Assembly: GCA_021817875.1 (NCBI GenBank)
Contig: JAKAFQ010000208.1
Coordinates: 1-7,212, forward strand
Origin: Pseudomonadota bacterium
Lineage (GTDB): Bacteria > Pseudomonadota > Gammaproteobacteria > Steroidobacterales > Steroidobacteraceae
Length of the DNA stretch: 7,212 bases
Reading direction: 5' to 3'
The position numbers and the translations under genes are program-made. The notes under the pieces were generated by a model. The model made no database searches, was not told the DNA's origin, and was given only the letters and a program-made list of their open reading frames with translations. Shown in pieces: positions 5,176 through 7,212 of the stretch (positions within the stretch are counted from its first letter, which is position 1; each line of letters opens with the position of its first letter).

Positions 5176-5892
5176 TCAGCGCAGGACTTCCTCCAGGAAC
5201 TGCATCAGCGAGGACCACGAGCGGCGGTCGGCGGTCTCGTTGTACCGCAGGCCGTTCGCGGGATCGTTGGCCTGCGGATGGGTGAAGGCGTGCACGGTGT
5301 GGCCGTAGGCATGCAACTGCCAGTCCGCCCCCGCGGTGGTGAGTTCCTTCGCGACGGCGAGCACGTCCTCGGGGGGAGCCATCGGGTCGTCGTAGCCGTG
5401 CAGGATCATCACCTTGGCGCCGATCTTGCGGGCCGGCAGGCCGCTCGGCTTGAGCAGGCCGTGGAAGGCGACGACGCCGCGCACGTCCGCCCCGGTGCGC
5501 GCCAGGTCGAGCACGCACAGTCCCCCGAAGCAAAAGCCCATGGCGGCGATGCGCCGCGGGTCGACCTGCGGCAGGCTCCGCAGGGTGTGCAGCGCCGCGG
5601 TGATGCGTCGGGCGAGCAGGGCGCGATCCTGCATGAAGGGCGTCATGAGGGCCGAGCACTGCTCGGGCGTGGTGCCGCGCCTGCCCTTGCCGTACATGTC
5701 GAGTGCGAATGCCGCGTACCCGCGCCAGGCGAGCCGTCGTGCCTTGCGTTCGACGAACTCATCGCGTCCGCCCCAGGCGTGGCTGATGAGGACCGCGGGG
5801 CGGGGCGAGGGACGGGAGTCGTCGTGACAGAAAAATCCCTCGAGTACGTTCTCTCCGTCCCGATACTCGATCAACTGCTCGCGGATCGCCAT
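5176..5892 (-). CDS. Dienelactone hydrolase family protein
   Basis: This is a 238-residue soluble alpha/beta hydrolase. Family marks are SHAWGG with the oxyanion region (37-42), GYAAFALDMYGKG (58-70), the nucleophile elbow GFCFGG (119-124) with Cys121, GYDDPMAP (166-173) with Asp169, and VHAFTHP (200-206) with His201. The Cys-Asp-His triad sits at nearly the same positions as in the Pseudomonas dienelactone hydrolase (Cys123, Asp171, His202). The classical reaction opens dienelactone to maleylacetate in chloroaromatic breakdown, but most relatives with this sequence type act on other, unknown esters or lactones. No aromatic-degradation genes are nearby. GGAGG (5902-5906 on the minus strand) lies nine bases before the ATG. 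It follows the small membrane-protein gene by 38 bases and is probably co-transcribed with it. Confidence 0.92.
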   Translation of the reverse strand: MAIREQLIEYRDGENVLEGFFCHDDSRPSPRPAVLISHAWGGRDEFVERKARRLAWRGYAAFALDMYGKGRRGTTPEQCSALMTPFMQDRALLARRITAALHTLRSLPQVDPRRIAAMGFCFGGLCVLDLARTGADVRGVVAFHGLLKPSGLPARKIGAKVMILHGYDDPMAPPEDVLAVAKELTTAGADWQLHAYGHTVHAFTHPQANDPANGLRYNETADRRSWSSLMQFLEEVLR

Positions 5893-5930
5893 GGTACCTG
5901 TCCTCCGGGGTTGCTCAGGGGGAGGGCATT

Positions 5931-6143
5931 CTAGCGCTTGATCAGGCCCATCGAGAGCAGCACCAGCCCGGCGCCGAGCGCCGTGCCGCCCACCCAGCCG
6001 GGCAGCGTGTGTTCCTGGCGCATCGTCGCCTGCAGGCCGCCGAACTCGAAGACGCTCTGCTCGCTCGAGTAGTGCGGTGGGCGCAGGATCAGGAAGATCC
6101 CGCCGGCGATGAGGATCAACCCGACGATCGATGATGCTTTCAC
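5931..6143 (-). CDS. Small two-helix membrane protein
   Basis: The product is 70 residues starting at GTG (6143), with GGAG upstream (in GGACGGAGCGCACGC) at suitable spacing. Two hydrophobic helices are visible at about residues 5-21 and 50-67. They flank a polar segment with EFGGLQATMRQEHTLPGW (33-50), and the protein ends in IKR. This layout, with a central F..G.LQAT....HTLP element before the second helix, matches a widespread group of unnamed small bacterial membrane proteins; it recalls DUF3185-type proteins, but I am not sure of membership. The function is unknown. The gene lies between the AraC-type regulator (82 bases upstream) and the hydrolase (38 bases downstream). The frame continues upstream into a longer arginine-rich open frame that crosses the regulator gene and is not coding. 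Confidence 0.75.
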   Translation of the reverse strand: MKASSIVGLILIAGGIFLILRPPHYSSEQSVFEFGGLQATMRQEHTLPGWVGGTALGAGLVLLSMGLIKR

Positions 6144-6185
6144 GCGTGCGCTCCGTCCGGGGCGGGGGAGGGAATGGGAGAGCGC

Positions 6186-6194
6186 ATTGTAGCA
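6186..6194 (-). promoter_or_regulatory. Extended -10 promoter for the small membrane protein and hydrolase
   Basis: Read on the minus strand, 6194 to 6186 gives TGCTACAAT, an extended -10 element (TGN followed by a five-of-six match to TATAAT) in otherwise very GC-rich DNA. No good -35 is seen 17 bases upstream, which extended -10 promoters can tolerate. Transcription would start near 6179, giving a leader of about 36 bases to the GTG at 6143. It would let the small membrane protein and the hydrolase be expressed independently of the AraC-type regulator. Confidence 0.45.
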
Positions 6195-6225
6195 GCGCTG
6201 CGCGGCGGGCCGGGGGCGGGCGCGC

Positions 6226-7050
6226 TCAGCCGGCGGTGTGTGAGGAGGCGAGCTCGCACTCCTGCGGTGCGCAGCCGCCCGCCGGCCGGCTGCCCCGGTA
6301 GGCGCTCGGTGACAGACCGGTGACTCTGCGGAAGACCCGCGTGAAATACGATGGATCGCTGAAACCGACGGCCGCCGCCGCGTCGGCGATCGACATGGCC
6401 GGATTGTTGAGCAGGCGCTGGGCCCGCACGACCCGCTGTCGGGCCACGTACTCGACATAGGTGACGCCGTAGGCGGCCTTGAACTCGCGGCAGAACCTGG
6501 AGGGCGACATCTGACAGAGCCGCGCCATCTGCGACTCGGGCAGCGACTCCTCGAAATGTTTGTTGATGTGCGCCACCGCCTGCTGCAGCCGCACCGAGGG
6601 CAGGGTGTGCGGCCGGTAGCGCGCCTCGATCGGCATCGGTGCGATGAGCGCCTGAGGCCGGCGCTCCGACTGCGAGCGGCGCGCGCGCACCGCATCGCAG
6701 ACCCGCTGCAGACAGTGCTCGATCTCCCGCGGCTCGATCGGCTTGATCAGCAGATCAAACACCCGGACGCGCAACGCCCAGACGGCGAGCTCGGTGGAGC
6801 ATTGCTGGGTCAGCAGCAGGATCGGCACGGACGGCCAGCGGTACTTGGTCTGGGGCACGAGCTTCAGTTGCGCCATTTCCGGATAGTCGAAGTTGAAGCA
6901 GATGACATCCCAGTCGCCGTCGGCCTCGGGACCGGGCAGTTGTGCGATGTCGATTTCGCGCGGCCGGCACGCGGCTACAAACTCACTCATCCAGGCTTCG
7001 CGCGGCCCGGCATGGCGCTCATTGACCCACAGTAGTCGCAGCGAGACCAC
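6226..7050 (-). CDS. AraC-family regulator with degenerate receiver domain
   Basis: The product is 274 residues. Residues 1-120 look like a response-regulator receiver: strand SLRLLWVNE at the start, WDVICFNFD with a candidate phospho-acceptor Asp55, VPILLLT (Thr81) and VFDLLIKPI (Lys103). The acidic pair normally after strand 1 is replaced by Asn10-Glu11, so phosphorylation may be weak or absent. After a linker, residues 155-252 form an AraC DNA-binding domain with two helix-turn-helix units, around SQMARLCQMSPSRFCREF and SIADAAAAVGFSDPSYFTRVF, ending with GLSPSAYR. A cysteine-bearing tail of about 20 residues follows. The protein has nine cysteines in all, many for a cytoplasmic regulator. 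The start is GTG 7050, with AAGGA just upstream; it is needed for strand 1. No histidine kinase is visible. Targets may include the two genes downstream, itself, or a divergent gene beyond the window. Confidence 0.9.
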   Translation of the reverse strand: MVSLRLLWVNERHAGPREAWMSEFVAACRPREIDIAQLPGPEADGDWDVICFNFDYPEMAQLKLVPQTKYRWPSVPILLLTQQCSTELAVWALRVRVFDLLIKPIEPREIEHCLQRVCDAVRARRSQSERRPQALIAPMPIEARYRPHTLPSVRLQQAVAHINKHFEESLPESQMARLCQMSPSRFCREFKAAYGVTYVEYVARQRVVRAQRLLNNPAMSIADAAAAVGFSDPSYFTRVFRRVTGLSPSAYRGSRPAGGCAPQECELASSHTAG

Positions 7051-7077
7051 GGGTTCCTTATCCTTGTTATCGCACCG

Positions 7078-7086
7078 AGTCTATCA
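7078..7086 (-). promoter_or_regulatory. Possible extended -10 promoter of the AraC-type gene
   Basis: On the minus strand 7086 to 7078 reads TGATAGACT, that is TGN followed by TAGACT, which matches four of six bases of the -10 consensus. It lies 28 bases before the GTG start. There is no good -35. A second weak option, TGCGATAAC just downstream, is too close to the ribosome site. Confidence 0.25.
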
Positions 7087-7182
7087 CTTCCCGCCGACCT
7101 CGCCCGGTTCCGCAAGCGGGTTTTCGCGGGGTCGAGCGGGGCGCACTGACTTGCGGCGCATCCGCGGAGCCGATTGGGCCTG

Positions 7183-7195
7183 CACACCGGGTGTG
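7183..7195. promoter_or_regulatory. Small perfect inverted repeat near the right edge
   Basis: CACACC (7183-7188) and GGTGTG (7190-7195) are perfect complements around a single G. Just after it the sequence becomes AT-richer (TGTTTACATAAGAT), as in a promoter reading rightwards out of the window. It could be an operator for a divergently read neighbour of the AraC-type regulator. That gene is not in view. Confidence 0.3.
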
Positions 7196-7212
7196 TGTTT
7201 ACATAAGATCGG

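Noticed and set aside
5278..5934. A 218-codon plus-strand frame opposite the hydrolase gene
   Set aside because: It shows no family signature and is antisense to a gene with a complete catalytic triad.
6987..7187. A 66-codon minus-strand frame upstream of and overlapping the AraC-type gene
   Set aside because: It has no ribosome site, no family resemblance, and overlaps the regulator start in another frame.

Overview
This is a GC-rich window of ordinary bacterial chromosome (about two thirds G+C by eye). It most likely comes from a gammaproteobacterium. The lineage clue is a YheU/UPF0270 protein, a family I know mainly from Gammaproteobacteria, alongside a DUF1993 protein, a Zwf of proteobacterial type and a YccA-like Bax-inhibitor protein. 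Genus and order cannot be fixed from this stretch. There is no rRNA, tRNA, CRISPR array, insertion sequence or phage gene.

Left part (1-823): the 3' end of a DUF1993 gene is followed by about 670 bases without a credible gene. This gap holds GC-rich palindromes just after the stop codon, four tandem copies of a 19-bp unit (414-489), and a markedly AT-richer block (about 590-840, roughly 50% G+C by hand count). The AT-richer block is packed with overlapping inverted repeats and recurring TTCTC-type motifs. It looks like a regulated promoter for the genes to its right.

Centre-left (839-2274): three same-strand genes form a probable electron-transfer module. They encode a lipoprotein-like monohaem cytochrome c of the PSCyt1 type, a periplasmic c553/c4-like monohaem cytochrome, and an uncharacterised four-helix membrane protein with histidines in and beside one helix. 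Their joint role is the main unknown of the window. A pair of GC-rich hairpins (2303-2363) separates them from zwf.

Centre-right (2415-5010, plus strand): zwf encodes glucose-6-phosphate dehydrogenase, the entry to the oxidative pentose phosphate and Entner-Doudoroff routes. Next is a seven-helix Bax-inhibitor-1/YccA-family protein. It overlaps a small yheU-like gene that starts on a TTG sharing bases with the upstream stop codon. A perfect 11-bp hairpin lies between yheU and the convergent gene.

Right part (5176-7050, minus strand): in transcription order these are an AraC-family regulator with a degenerate response-regulator receiver domain, a 70-residue two-helix membrane protein, and a dienelactone-hydrolase-family enzyme. 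The last two may be co-transcribed from an extended -10 promoter at 6186-6194. The last 160 bases upstream of the AraC gene hold a small perfect inverted repeat, probably part of a shared regulatory region with a gene beyond the edge.

Nothing here is a clear-cut new defence or mobile system. The best candidates for undescribed biology are the cytochrome/membrane-protein module with its elaborate upstream region, and the pseudo-receiver AraC regulator.
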